Origin: an uncultured Streptomyces sp.
Lineage (GTDB): Bacteria; Actinomycetota; Actinomycetes; Streptomycetales; Streptomycetaceae
Reading direction: 5' to 3'
DNA: 64,000 nucleotides
Assembly (NCBI RefSeq): GCF_947488945.1
Contig: NZ_CANLBS010000004.1
Span: 372,001-436,000, forward strand
Shown here: positions 7,353 through 14,660 of the stretch, in pieces
How the letters are laid out: each line of letters starts with the position of its first letter
How positions within the stretch are numbered: position 1 is the stretch's first letter
Notes under the pieces: model-generated
Seen by the model: the letters and a program-made list of their open reading frames with translations, nothing else
Told to the model about the DNA's origin: nothing
Database searches by the model: none
Position numbers and translations under genes: made by a program

Positions 7353-9272
7353 TCAGCCCGCCACCGGCAGGGCCGCCAGCAGCTCGGCGACGATCGACGC
7401 GCCGTTCAGCGTCAGCACCGACTCCGGGTGGAACTGCACCGAGGCGAAGCCGTCGCCGCGCAGCGCGTGCAGTTCGCCGGTCGCCGCGTCCCGGCTCACC
7501 CCGACACCCCGCGCGGCCAGCCGGTCCGCCCCGCCCGCGTCGCAGCGGGCCGTGAAACTGTTGTAGAAGCCGACCGTCTCCGGCCGGCCGAACAGGTCGA
7601 TCGTGGTCTGCGCCCCCTGGTACGGCACCGCCTTGCGCACCACCTCCAGACCCAGTTCGGCCGCGATCAGCTCATGGCCGAGGCAGACGCCCAGCAGCCC
7701 GTGCCGGTGGTCGCGGACCAGCTCGGCCGCGAGCCCGCGCAGCAGCCGCATCTTCGGGTCGGCCGGGTCGCCCGGATTCCCGGGGCCGGGACCCAGCACC
7801 ACCGGCCCCCGGTGCCCGCGCACCTCGTCCCGCAGCCCCGGCGCGTCGTACCGGCGGACCGTCACCTCCAGCCCCGACATCCGCAGCAGATGCGCCAGCA
7901 TCGCGGTGAAGGTGTCCTCGCCGTCCACCATCAGCGCGTGCCCGGACAACCGCGCCTCGCGCTCCTGCATCCGCAGCCAGAACGGCGCGAGACCCCCGCG
8001 CCGCCCGTCCAGCGCGGCCCGGACCCGGGGGTCGGCGGCCAGCGCGGGCCCGGTCCGCTCCCCGGGCCGGCGGCCCGGCCGCACCCCGAGCGCCGCCAGC
8101 ACCCCGGCCGCCTTCGCGTGCGTCTCGGCGACCTCGCTCAGCGGGTCCGAGTGGCGCACCAGGGTCGCGCCGACCGCCACCGCGAGCCGCCCGGCGGCCG
8201 AGATGTCGGCGGTCCGGATGAGGATCGGCGAGTCGAGGGTCTGCGCGCCGCTCGCGTCCCGGCCCAGCAGGGCCAGCGCGCCCGCGTAGTAGCCGCGCCC
8301 GCCGTCCTCGTACCGCTCGATGACGCGGCAGGCGTTCTGGACGGGGGAGCCGGTGACCGTCGCGGCGAACATCGTCTCCCGCAGCACCTCCCGCACGTCG
8401 AGCGAGGACCGCCCGCGCAGTTCGTACTCGGTGTGCGCGAGGTGCGCCATCTCCTTCAGCCGGGGGCCGATCACCACGCCGCCCCGGTCGCCGACGGTGC
8501 ACATCATCTTCAGTTCCTCGTCGACCACCATGGAGAGCTCCTCGGTCTCCTTGCGGTCGCCGAGGAACGCCAGCAGGCTCTCTGCGGTCGGGCCCCCGGC
8601 GGGATAGCGGTAGGTGCCGCTGATCGGGTTCATCACCACCGTGCCGCCGGACATCCGCACGTGCACCTCCGGGCTGGCGCCCACCAGCGTCCGGCCGCCG
8701 GCGCCGGTGTGCACGACGAACGTCCAGTACGCGCCCCGCTCGCCGTCCAGCAGTCTCCGGAACAGGGCCAGCGCGTCTCCCCGGCGAAAGCCGGGGATCT
8801 CGCCCCGGAAGGTGCGGCGGACCACGAAGTTGGCGCCCTCGCCGGTGCCGATCTCGTCCGTGATCACCCGCTCGACGGTCCGCGCGTACGTCTCGTCGGG
8901 GACGTCGAACGCGCCGCCCTCGACCGTCACCTCGTGCGTGGGCAGCGCGGCCAGCACCTCGTCCAGCGGCAGCGCGTGGAACTCGTCGGCCTCCAGCACC
9001 GCCAGCGGCGTGCCGTCGTCGCGGACGTCGAATCCGCGCTCGGCGATCTGGCGGAACGGCACCAGGGCCAGCGAGGGCCGCTCGCGCACCGGCAGGTCGG
9101 CGAGGAGCCCCACCTCCCGGACGCCGCCGATCAGCACCTCGACGGTGTCGTGATCGTGGCCGGGGGCGCGCCGCCGCAGCAGGGCGAAGGGCGGGCAGTC
9201 GTCCCGCAGCAGCCGCGCCACCAGCGCTCGGGCGGTGGGCGTACGGGGGGCGGGGGACGTGAGATCGGTCAT
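7353..9272 (-). CDS. trpE: Anthranilate synthase, fused TrpE-TrpG
   Basis: A 639-residue fusion. The N-terminal chorismate-using domain (about 1-420) has RTFRGEIPGF, YWTFVVHTG, the segment MNPISGTYRYP, MVVDEELKMMCTVGDRGGV and MFAATVTGSPVQNA, the signatures of the anthranilate synthase/PabB group. The C-terminal class I glutamine amidotransferase domain has LGVCLGHELIAAEL with the nucleophilic Cys and QFHPESVLT with the catalytic His-Glu pair. It makes anthranilate from chorismate and glutamine, the first step of tryptophan synthesis. The usual CLGHQ is CLGHE here. The ATG at 9272 follows a leader region with a Trp-rich peptide and attenuator, which strongly supports a role in tryptophan supply rather than in a secondary metabolite such as phenazine. 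Confidence 0.93.
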   Translation of the reverse strand: MTDLTSPAPRTPTARALVARLLRDDCPPFALLRRRAPGHDHDTVEVLIGGVREVGLLADLPVRERPSLALVPFRQIAERGFDVRDDGTPLAVLEADEFHALPLDEVLAALPTHEVTVEGGAFDVPDETYARTVERVITDEIGTGEGANFVVRRTFRGEIPGFRRGDALALFRRLLDGERGAYWTFVVHTGAGGRTLVGASPEVHVRMSGGTVVMNPISGTYRYPAGGPTAESLLAFLGDRKETEELSMVVDEELKMMCTVGDRGGVVIGPRLKEMAHLAHTEYELRGRSSLDVREVLRETMFAATVTGSPVQNACRVIERYEDGGRGYYAGALALLGRDASGAQTLDSPILIRTADISAAGRLAVAVGATLVRHSDPLSEVAETHAKAAGVLAALGVRPGRRPGERTGPALAADPRVRAALDGRRGGLAPFWLRMQEREARLSGHALMVDGEDTFTAMLAHLLRMSGLEVTVRRYDAPGLRDEVRGHRGPVVLGPGPGNPGDPADPKMRLLRGLAAELVRDHRHGLLGVCLGHELIAAELGLEVVRKAVPYQGAQTTIDLFGRPETVGFYNSFTARCDAGGADRLAARGVGVSRDAATGELHALRGDGFASVQFHPESVLTLNGASIVAELLAALPVAG

Positions 9273-9320
9273 GCGGAACGGGGTCCTCTCGGGAGGAGGA
9301 ACGGCTCCGGAAACGCAGAG

Positions 9321-9343
9321 AAGGCCGCCCCTCGGGCGGCCTT
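9321..9343 (-). terminator. Trp attenuator terminator hairpin
   Basis: Perfect 10-bp hairpin (9321-9330 with 9334-9343) and 3-nt loop, 25 nt downstream of the leader-peptide stop and 48 nt before trpE. On the transcribed strand it is followed by TCTCTGCGTTT, a weak U-tract. Position and shape match a transcription attenuator governed by ribosome stalling at the Trp codons. Confidence 0.85.
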
Positions 9344-9367
9344 CGCGATGTCTGTACGCGCGATGAT

Positions 9368-9424
9368 TCAGCGGGCCGCCGGATGAGCGGTCCACCACCA
9401 GTTCTGGGTCGTCTGCGCGAACAT
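9368..9424 (-). CDS. trpL: trp leader peptide (18 residues, three consecutive Trp)
   Basis: Eighteen codons encode MFAQTTQNWWWTAHPAAR followed by TGA. Three consecutive TGG codons in a very short frame just before a hairpin and trpE are diagnostic of a trp leader, and Streptomyces trpL peptides contain the same NWWWTAHPAA core. When charged tRNA-Trp is scarce the ribosome should stall at the TGG run and prevent the terminator from forming. No Shine-Dalgarno sequence precedes the ATG; a TACAGT hexamer 7 nt upstream implies that transcription starts on the ATG itself. Confidence 0.93.
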   Translation of the reverse strand: MFAQTTQNWWWTAHPAAR

Positions 9425-9431
9425 GGGGACG

Positions 9432-9437
9432 ACTGTA
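9432..9437 (-). promoter_or_regulatory. -10 element (TACAGT) of the leaderless trpL-trpE promoter
   Basis: TACAGT on the minus strand ends 7 nt before the trpL ATG (9424), which places the predicted transcription start on the first base of the leader peptide. I see no good -35 match. Confidence 0.6.
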
Positions 9438-9554
9438 GCGGATCGCCGCGCGTCCCGGACCGATGCCGGGAGCCGTTTTCCGGACCGCCGCATCCGGCAT
9501 CCGAGCGCGCGTCTCAACCTTTGAGCGCACGGAAGGACGCTTCCCGTGACCCCG

Positions 9555-9560
9555 TAGTGT
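9555..9560 (+). promoter_or_regulatory. -10 element (TAGTGT) of the probable leaderless aroH promoter
   Basis: TAGTGT ends 7 nt before the GTG at 9568 and there is no Shine-Dalgarno sequence in between. A TTGAGC at 9521-9526 is too distant (28 bp) to be a normal -35 partner, so recognition is uncertain. Confidence 0.5.
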
Positions 9561-9567
9561 GGTGTGC

Positions 9568-10920
9568 GTGACCGTGAACGCCCATACCCCCGTCGCCGGT
9601 GGCAACACCTGGCGAGACCTGCCCGCGGCGCAGCAGCCCGAGTACCCCGACTCCGAGGCCCTGCGCGACGTACTCGCGGACCTCGCGTCGTATCCTCCGC
9701 TCGTCTTCGCCGGCGAGTGCGACCAACTGCGCGCCCGGCTGGGAGCCGTCGCCAAGGGCGAGGCGTTCCTGCTCCAGGGCGGCGACTGCGCCGAGGCCTT
9801 CGACGCCGTGTCCGCCGACCACATCCGCGCCAAGCTCAAGACGCTCCTGCAGATGAGCGCCGTCCTGACGTACGCGGCCTCCGTGCCGGTCGTCAAGGTG
9901 GGCCGGATCGCCGGTCAGTACAGCAAGCCGCGCTCCAAGCCGACCGAGACCCGCGACGGCGTGACCCTGCCGACGTACCGCGGCGACTCCGTCAACGGCT
10001 TCGACTTCACCGAGGCCGCGCGCATCCCGGACCCGCAGCGGCTGAAGCAGATGTACCACGCGTCCGCCTCCACGCTGAACCTCGTCCGCGCCTTCACCAC
10101 CGGTGGTTACGCCGACCTGCGCCAGGTGCACGCCTGGAACCAGGACTTCGTGAAGTCCTCCCCGTCGGGGCAGCGTTACGAGGCGCTGGCCCGCGAGATC
10201 GACAACGCGATGAACTTCATGTCGGCGTGCGGCGTCGACCCGGCCGAGTTCAAGGCGGTGGAGTTCTACGCCTCGCACGAGGGCCTGCTGCTGGACTACG
10301 AGTCGTCGCTGACCCGCGTCGACTCGCGCACCGGCGAGCTGTACGACACCTCCGGCCACATGGTCTGGATCGGTGAGCGCACCCGCCAGATGGACGGTGC
10401 GCACATCGAGTTCGCCTCGCGGATCCGCAACCCCATCGGGATCAAGCTCGGCCCGACGACCACCGTCGACGAGGCGCTCGGCTACATCGACCGCCTCGAC
10501 CCCGAGCGCGAGCCGGGCCGGCTGACCTTCATCGCCCGCATGGGTGCCGACAAGGTCCGCGACAAGCTCCCCGACCTCGTCGAGAAGGTCACCGCGTCCG
10601 GCGCCCAGGTCGTCTGGATCACCGACCCGATGCACGGCAACACCTTCGAGGCCGCCTCCGGCCACAAGACACGCCGCTTCGACGACATCCTGGACGAGGT
10701 CAAGGGCTTCTTCGAGGTCCACAAGGCGCTCGGCACGCACCCGGGCGGCATCCACGTCGAGCTCACCGGTGACGACGTCACCGAGTGCGTGGGCGGCGGC
10801 CACGAGATCTTCGTGGACGACCTGCACCAGCGCTACGAGACGGCCTGCGACCCGCGGCTCAACCGCAGCCAGTCGCTGGACCTGGCCTTCCTGGTCGCCG
10901 AGATGTACCGGGACCAGTAG
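9568..10920 (+). CDS. aroH: Class II 3-deoxy-7-phosphoheptulonate (DAHP) synthase
   Basis: A 450-residue plant/mycobacterial-type (class II) DAHP synthase that condenses phosphoenolpyruvate with erythrose 4-phosphate, the committed step of the shikimate pathway. Recognisable blocks are TWRDLPAAQQPEYPD at the N-terminus, LLQGGDCAEAF with the metal-binding Cys, RIAGQYSKPRS, YRGDSVNGFDF, EFYASHEGLLL, and near the C-terminus ITDPMHGNT and GGIHVELTGDDVTEC, which carry metal and substrate ligands. The GTG at 9568 is preferred because the conserved start VTVNA begins there and a -10-like TAGTGT lies 7 nt upstream. It is divergent from trpL-trpE, so two aromatic-pathway entry enzymes share one 140-bp intergenic region. 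Confidence 0.94.
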   Translation: MTVNAHTPVAGGNTWRDLPAAQQPEYPDSEALRDVLADLASYPPLVFAGECDQLRARLGAVAKGEAFLLQGGDCAEAFDAVSADHIRAKLKTLLQMSAVLTYAASVPVVKVGRIAGQYSKPRSKPTETRDGVTLPTYRGDSVNGFDFTEAARIPDPQRLKQMYHASASTLNLVRAFTTGGYADLRQVHAWNQDFVKSSPSGQRYEALAREIDNAMNFMSACGVDPAEFKAVEFYASHEGLLLDYESSLTRVDSRTGELYDTSGHMVWIGERTRQMDGAHIEFASRIRNPIGIKLGPTTTVDEALGYIDRLDPEREPGRLTFIARMGADKVRDKLPDLVEKVTASGAQVVWITDPMHGNTFEAASGHKTRRFDDILDEVKGFFEVHKALGTHPGGIHVELTGDDVTECVGGGHEIFVDDLHQRYETACDPRLNRSQSLDLAFLVAEMYRDQ

Positions 10921-10943
10921 GCGCGAGGACGTACCGGCACGTA

Positions 10944-10982
10944 CCGGTGGGGCACGGATCGATGTGATCCGTGCCCCACCGG
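10944..10982 (+). terminator. Strong hairpin terminator after aroH
   Basis: Perfect 17-bp inverted repeat (10944-10960 and 10966-10982) with loop GATGT, 23 bases after the aroH stop. CTTTTC follows about 12 bases later. Confidence 0.85.
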
Positions 10983-11017
10983 CCGTAGGGGGGCTTTTCG
11001 GTACGCCTGCCCATGGG

Positions 11018-11036
11018 TAAGGTTAGGGTTACCTCA
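11018..11036 (+). promoter_or_regulatory. Iron box (DmdR/IdeR-type operator) overlapping a -10 element
   Basis: TAAGGTTAGGGTTACCTCA matches the 19-bp actinobacterial iron-box consensus TTAGGTTAGGCTAACCTAA at 15 positions. The hexamer TAGGGT (11024-11029) inside it is a good -10 element, so iron-loaded DmdR should block transcription of the ferredoxin gene that starts at 11091. Confidence 0.85.
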
Positions 11037-11090
11037 CCGATGACGACCTCGGGTGAGCCGCCCGAACCGTCCTGCCGGAGGTGGATCCGC

Positions 11091-11387
11091 ATGTACGTCT
11101 GCTCCTGCTTCGGCATCACCGAGCAGCAGGTCAAGCAGCACGCGGAAGCCGGACTGGGCACCCCCCGGCAGATCGCCTCCGCCTGCAAGGCCGGTACCGA
11201 CTGCGGTGGCTGCGTGCGGCGCATCCAGGCACTGCTGGGCCGGGGCGACTGCCCGCGGCGGCAGCTGCTGGAGTCCCGCAAGGACCCCGCGGACTCCCTG
11301 AGTGGCGCCGAACCGGTCGCCGCACCCGCGACCGCCGTGCCGCCGCTGTCGCCGACCGCCCCGGTGGTCCTGCCCGAAGCCGCCTGA
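11091..11387 (+). CDS. bfd: Bacterioferritin-associated [2Fe-2S] ferredoxin
   Basis: A 98-residue protein whose first 50 residues form a BFD-type [2Fe-2S] domain: Cys4 and Cys6 in MYVCSCFGIT, and Cys38 and Cys41 in TDCGGCVRRI, the usual spacing of the four cluster ligands. The remaining Ala/Pro-rich tail is not conserved. Family role: passing electrons to haem in bacterioferritin so that stored ferric iron is reduced and released. Consistent with this, the bacterioferritin gene lies next door on the opposite strand and an iron box covers the promoter, so the gene should be switched on when iron is scarce. The ATG follows a GGAGG element (11076-11080). Confidence 0.92.
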   Translation: MYVCSCFGITEQQVKQHAEAGLGTPRQIASACKAGTDCGGCVRRIQALLGRGDCPRRQLLESRKDPADSLSGAEPVAAPATAVPPLSPTAPVVLPEAA

Positions 11388-11430
11388 CGAGCTTCCGGCA
11401 GCCCTCGCAGGGCCTCCCGGCCGTCGCGGA

Positions 11431-11910
11431 TCAGCTCTCCGGCTGCTCGATGAGCTGGGCGATGTACAGCGGCTCCCCGAGCTTCTCCACCAGTTCGAGC
11501 TGGGTGTCGAGGTAGTCGATGTGGTGCTCCTCGTCCTCCAGGATCGACTCGAAGATGTTGGCCGAGGTGATGTCGCCCTTGGTGCGCATCACCTCGATGC
11601 CGCGCTTCAGCCGGTCGATCGCCTCGACCTCCACCTGGCGGTCCGCCTGGAACATCTCCGTCACCGTCTGGCCCACCCGCACGTGGAAGAGGCGCTGGTA
11701 GTTCGGCAGACCGTCGAGGAAGAGAATGCGGTCCGTGAGGATCTCCGCGTGCTTCATCTCGTCGAAGGACTCGGCCCTGGTGTATTTCGCGAGCTTGGTC
11801 CAGCCGAAATTCTCCTGCATCTTCGCGTGCAGGAAGTACTGATTGATCGCGGTCAATTCGGCGGTGAGCTGCTCGTTCAGGAACTCGATGACCTCGGGGT
11901 CGCCCTGCAT
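11431..11910 (-). CDS. bfr: Bacterioferritin
   Basis: A 159-residue bacterioferritin, the normal full length. All ferroxidase ligands are present at standard numbering: Glu18, Glu51, His54, Glu94, Glu127 and His130; Met52 is the axial haem ligand at the dimer interface. The protein should assemble into a 24-subunit haem-containing shell that oxidises and stores iron in the cytoplasm. The ATG follows GGAAGGAG about 8 nt upstream. It converges with the ferredoxin gene, its expected partner in iron release. The upstream region holds an 18-bp inverted repeat (11981-11998) that may be an operator; no iron box is seen on this side. Confidence 0.96.
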   Translation of the reverse strand: MQGDPEVIEFLNEQLTAELTAINQYFLHAKMQENFGWTKLAKYTRAESFDEMKHAEILTDRILFLDGLPNYQRLFHVRVGQTVTEMFQADRQVEVEAIDRLKRGIEVMRTKGDITSANIFESILEDEEHHIDYLDTQLELVEKLGEPLYIAQLIEQPES

Positions 11911-11980
11911 CGCAGAGGCTCCTTCCAGCGGTGGGCGGGTGAGATGCGCGCATCTTCGCACCGCCGCGGAGCAAGCGTCC

Positions 11981-11998
11981 AGTAAGTACATGCTTACT
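11981..11998. promoter_or_regulatory. Inverted repeat, possible operator between bfr and the oxidoreductase gene
   Basis: AGTAAGTACATGCTTACT has perfect 6-bp arms (AGTAAG/CTTACT) around a 6-bp spacer. It lies 71 bp upstream of bfr and 65 bp upstream of the divergent gene at 12064, in a comparatively AT-rich patch, a typical place for a dimeric repressor site. The cognate regulator is unknown. Confidence 0.5.
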
Positions 11999-12063
11999 CG
12001 GAGTTGTCCGGATCGGATCTCCCCTGGTCACCACCATCCCCGCCCGTCTGTCACCATGGAGGC

Positions 12064-12696
12064 ATGGGTCAGCCGGAAAGCCGGGAACACCGCGAATCAG
12101 AGCCGTCCGAGCTTCCGCCGGGGCAGCGGCTGCAGCGCGGCTGGCCGGTGACCCATTACGGCCCGGTGCCGAAATTCAAACCCGAGCGGTGGGAGTTCCG
12201 AGTCTTCGGCGCGACCGCCGACGGCGACAAGCACTGCTGGAACCACCGCGAGTTCTCCGGCCTGCCGTTCACCACGGTCGTCGGTGATCTCCACTGCGTC
12301 ACGAAATTCTCCATGATCGGCGCCGAATGGGGCGGGGTCCCCGCCTCGGTCGTCCTTGATCTCGCACCGCCCGCCGAGGACGTCACGCACGTCATGGTGT
12401 GGGCCGAATACGGTTTCTCGTCGAATCTCCGGCTGACCGACTTCGCCTCCCCGCGCACCCTTTTCGCCACCCACAAGGACGGCGAACTGCTCACCGCCGA
12501 GCACGGCTTCCCGCTCCGCCTGGTCGTGCCGCACCTGTACGCCTGGAAGGGGCCCAAGTGGGTCCGGGGCATCGAGTACATGACGGCGGACCGCCGCGGC
12601 TTCTGGGAGGAGCGCGGCTACCACAACATCGGCGACCCCTGGAGCGAGCAGCGCTACTCGTACCAGGAGACGCCGGGGGACGGTCCCGAACTCTGA
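12064..12696 (+). CDS. Molybdopterin-dependent oxidoreductase, sulfite-oxidase/YedY-like domain
   Basis: A 210-residue protein made almost entirely of an oxidoreductase molybdopterin-binding domain. The core segment FTTVVGDLHCVTKFSM contains the Cys expected to ligate molybdenum, and WAEYGFSSNLRL and FPLRLVVPHLYAWKGPKW are the usual later blocks (the PHLYAWK segment helps bind the pterin). No Tat signal peptide is present, so it is likely cytoplasmic, unlike MsrP/YedY. Its substrate is not known. The ATG at 12064 has GGAGG immediately upstream, too close for normal use, and CACCAT 6 nt upstream as a weak -10, so a leaderless transcript is possible. Confidence 0.85.
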   Translation: MGQPESREHRESEPSELPPGQRLQRGWPVTHYGPVPKFKPERWEFRVFGATADGDKHCWNHREFSGLPFTTVVGDLHCVTKFSMIGAEWGGVPASVVLDLAPPAEDVTHVMVWAEYGFSSNLRLTDFASPRTLFATHKDGELLTAEHGFPLRLVVPHLYAWKGPKWVRGIEYMTADRRGFWEERGYHNIGDPWSEQRYSYQETPGDGPEL

Positions 12697-12745
12697 GGCC
12701 CGGGACCCGGCCCGCGCGTCACGCGCTGCGCCGGGCGCGGCCGGA

Positions 12746-13735
12746 TCAGCCGGCCAGCTCCCCGAGCAGTGCCCAGGTGCGGAGCCGGTCCGCGTCTCCG
12801 GCGGTCTCCGTGCCCGAGAACACCACCTCCGTCGCACCGGCGTCCCGGTAGCGCCGTACCTCGGCCGTGACCGCCCGCTCGTCGCCGATGGCGGCCACGT
12901 CGACGGCCCGCCGGCCGCCGGACAGCCCGATGACGCGGGCGTAGGACGGGAACTGCTCGTAGAACGCGAGCTGCTCGGCGGCCTTCTCCCGCACGGGACC
13001 GACGTCGTCGGTGACCACGCCGTGCACCAGGGCGACGATCCGGGGCGCCGGCCGGCCCGCGGCCTCGGCCGCCGCGGTGACCGCCGGGACGATGTGCTCC
13101 TCCAGTGCTCGCGGCCCGGCCAGGTACGGCAGGATCCCGTCCGCCAGCTCACCGCTGACACGCAGCGCCTGCGGGCCCATCGCGGCGACGAGCAACGGAA
13201 CGCCGCCCTCGGCGCCGGGCACGCGCCCGGAGACCGGAGTCGTCGCGGTGAGCAGTTCACCGTGGAAGTCGGCCGAGCCGGTCTGCGTCAACTCCCTGAG
13301 CGCGGTGAGGAATTCACGCAGGCGCGCGATGGGCCGTTCGTAGGGGATGCCGAACCCCGCCTCGGTCAGCAGCTTGGTGCCGAGGGCCAGTCCGAGGTGG
13401 TACCGGCCGTGCGTGGCCGCCTGGGCGGTCTGCGCCTGGCTGGACACCAGCAGGGGATGGCGACCGAAGACCGGGATCGCCGAGGTCCCCACGTGCAGAC
13501 CGGGCACCGCCCGTCCGACGAGCGCCGCGAGCTGGGGCGAGTCCGCGCCGAAGGTCTGTCCGAACCAGACCGACCGCAGTCCGGCGTCCGCCGCCTGGCG
13601 GGCGAGCCGTACGGAGGCGTCGACCTGGTTGCCGGCATCGGCCGCGTTGAGTGCCACTCCTGTTGTCATGTCAGGAAAAACCAGCGGTGCGCCGCCGCGC
13701 ATTCCGGTCCCGTGTGACGGCTGTCTGTCAGTCAT
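12746..13735 (-). CDS. LLM-class (probably F420-dependent) oxidoreductase
   Basis: A 329-residue luciferase-like monooxygenase family TIM barrel. VRLARQAADAGLRSVWFGQT, VGTSAIPVFGRHPLLVSSQA, YHLGLALGTK and VPLLVAAMGPQALRVSGELA match F420-dependent members, which are abundant in actinobacteria. Substrate unknown. None of the possible starts (ATG 13735, ATG 13702 or ATG 13669) has a convincing ribosome-binding site; the conserved domain begins around the third, so the protein could be 307 residues. It lies tail to tail with the molybdopterin oxidoreductase gene and next to endonuclease IV, with no obvious functional link to either. Confidence 0.82.
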   Translation of the reverse strand: MTDRQPSHGTGMRGGAPLVFPDMTTGVALNAADAGNQVDASVRLARQAADAGLRSVWFGQTFGADSPQLAALVGRAVPGLHVGTSAIPVFGRHPLLVSSQAQTAQAATHGRYHLGLALGTKLLTEAGFGIPYERPIARLREFLTALRELTQTGSADFHGELLTATTPVSGRVPGAEGGVPLLVAAMGPQALRVSGELADGILPYLAGPRALEEHIVPAVTAAAEAAGRPAPRIVALVHGVVTDDVGPVREKAAEQLAFYEQFPSYARVIGLSGGRRAVDVAAIGDERAVTAEVRRYRDAGATEVVFSGTETAGDADRLRTWALLGELAG

Positions 13736-13774
13736 GTGTACGCGGCCACCGCGCGTACGACGCGGGACCGCCCG

Positions 13775-14653
13775 CTACGCCTTCGCCGCCGCCCGCAGCT
13801 CCTTGAGCCGGGCCACGTCCGCCGCGTGCCCCTCGGTGCCGCCGGGCGTCTCGATGATCAGCGGCACCCCGGCCGTCGCCGGGTGCGTGAACAGGTCACC
13901 GAACGGACCGGCTCCGATGCGGCCCGCGCCGATGTTCTCGTGCCGGTCCTTGTGCGCGCCCGCGACGTCCTTGGAGTCGTTGGCGTGGATCAGCTTCAGC
14001 CGCCCCTCGCCGACGGTCTCCACCAGCAGGTCCAGCGTCCGGTGGGCGCCCCCGGGCTCCGCCAGGTCGTGACCGGCCGCGTACATGTGGCAGGTGTCCA
14101 GGCAGACGCCCAGCTTCGGGTGGAAGTCCAGCGCCTCGAAGTACGGGCCGAAGTCCCAGGTCCGGGAGCAGAGCGAGGAGCCCTGGCCGGCCGTCGACTC
14201 CAGCAGCAGATCCGGGTCGTCGTCGTGCGTCAGCTCGTCCAGGAGCGGCAGCAGACGGGCGCGGACCTGCGCCAGCGCCTCCTCGCGCGGGCGCCCGCCG
14301 GTCGCCGAACCCGTGTGCACCACCACGCCGAGCGCGCCTATGGCACGGGCCCGGCGCAGCGAGTGGCGCAGCGACTCCACCGACTTCTCCACCGTCGCCG
14401 GAGTGTGCGATCCGAAGTTGATGAGGTAGGGGGCGTGGACGTAGGCGGGCAGGGACCGGGCCGCGCACTCCGAGCGGAACAGCTCGTCCTGGGCGGGGTT
14501 GCCGGCCGGAGTGGCCCAGCCGCGCGGGTTGGCGACGAAGACCTGCACCGCCTCGGCCGCCAACTCCCGGGCGTAGGACAGGCCGACCTTGGCCAGCCCG
14601 CCGGCCACGGGGACGTGGCCGCCCACCGGATTGCGTTTCTGCGCGGTGCTCAC
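13775..14653 (-). CDS. nfo: Deoxyribonuclease IV (AP endonuclease)
   Basis: A 292-residue endonuclease IV that cleaves DNA 5' of abasic sites in base excision repair. The metal-binding signatures are clear: YVHAPYLINFGS (first His), GVVVHTGSATGG (second His), LLLESTAGQGSS (Glu), LGVCLDTCHMYAAGHD (Asp/His), HANDSKD (His), RHENIGAGRIG (Asp/His region) and PLIIETPGG (Glu). Length and order are those of the family. The start is GTG at 14653. It lies 7 bases downstream of the kinase stop on the same strand, so the two may be co-transcribed. Confidence 0.92.
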   Translation of the reverse strand: MSTAQKRNPVGGHVPVAGGLAKVGLSYARELAAEAVQVFVANPRGWATPAGNPAQDELFRSECAARSLPAYVHAPYLINFGSHTPATVEKSVESLRHSLRRARAIGALGVVVHTGSATGGRPREEALAQVRARLLPLLDELTHDDDPDLLLESTAGQGSSLCSRTWDFGPYFEALDFHPKLGVCLDTCHMYAAGHDLAEPGGAHRTLDLLVETVGEGRLKLIHANDSKDVAGAHKDRHENIGAGRIGAGPFGDLFTHPATAGVPLIIETPGGTEGHAADVARLKELRAAAKA

Positions 14654-14660
14654 GGTGCGG

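Noticed and set aside
7353..9272. Fused TrpE-TrpG as a marker of a phenazine-type or other secondary-metabolite cluster
   Set aside because: The Trp-rich leader and attenuator, the divergent DAHP synthase and the lack of any biosynthetic neighbours point to primary tryptophan synthesis.
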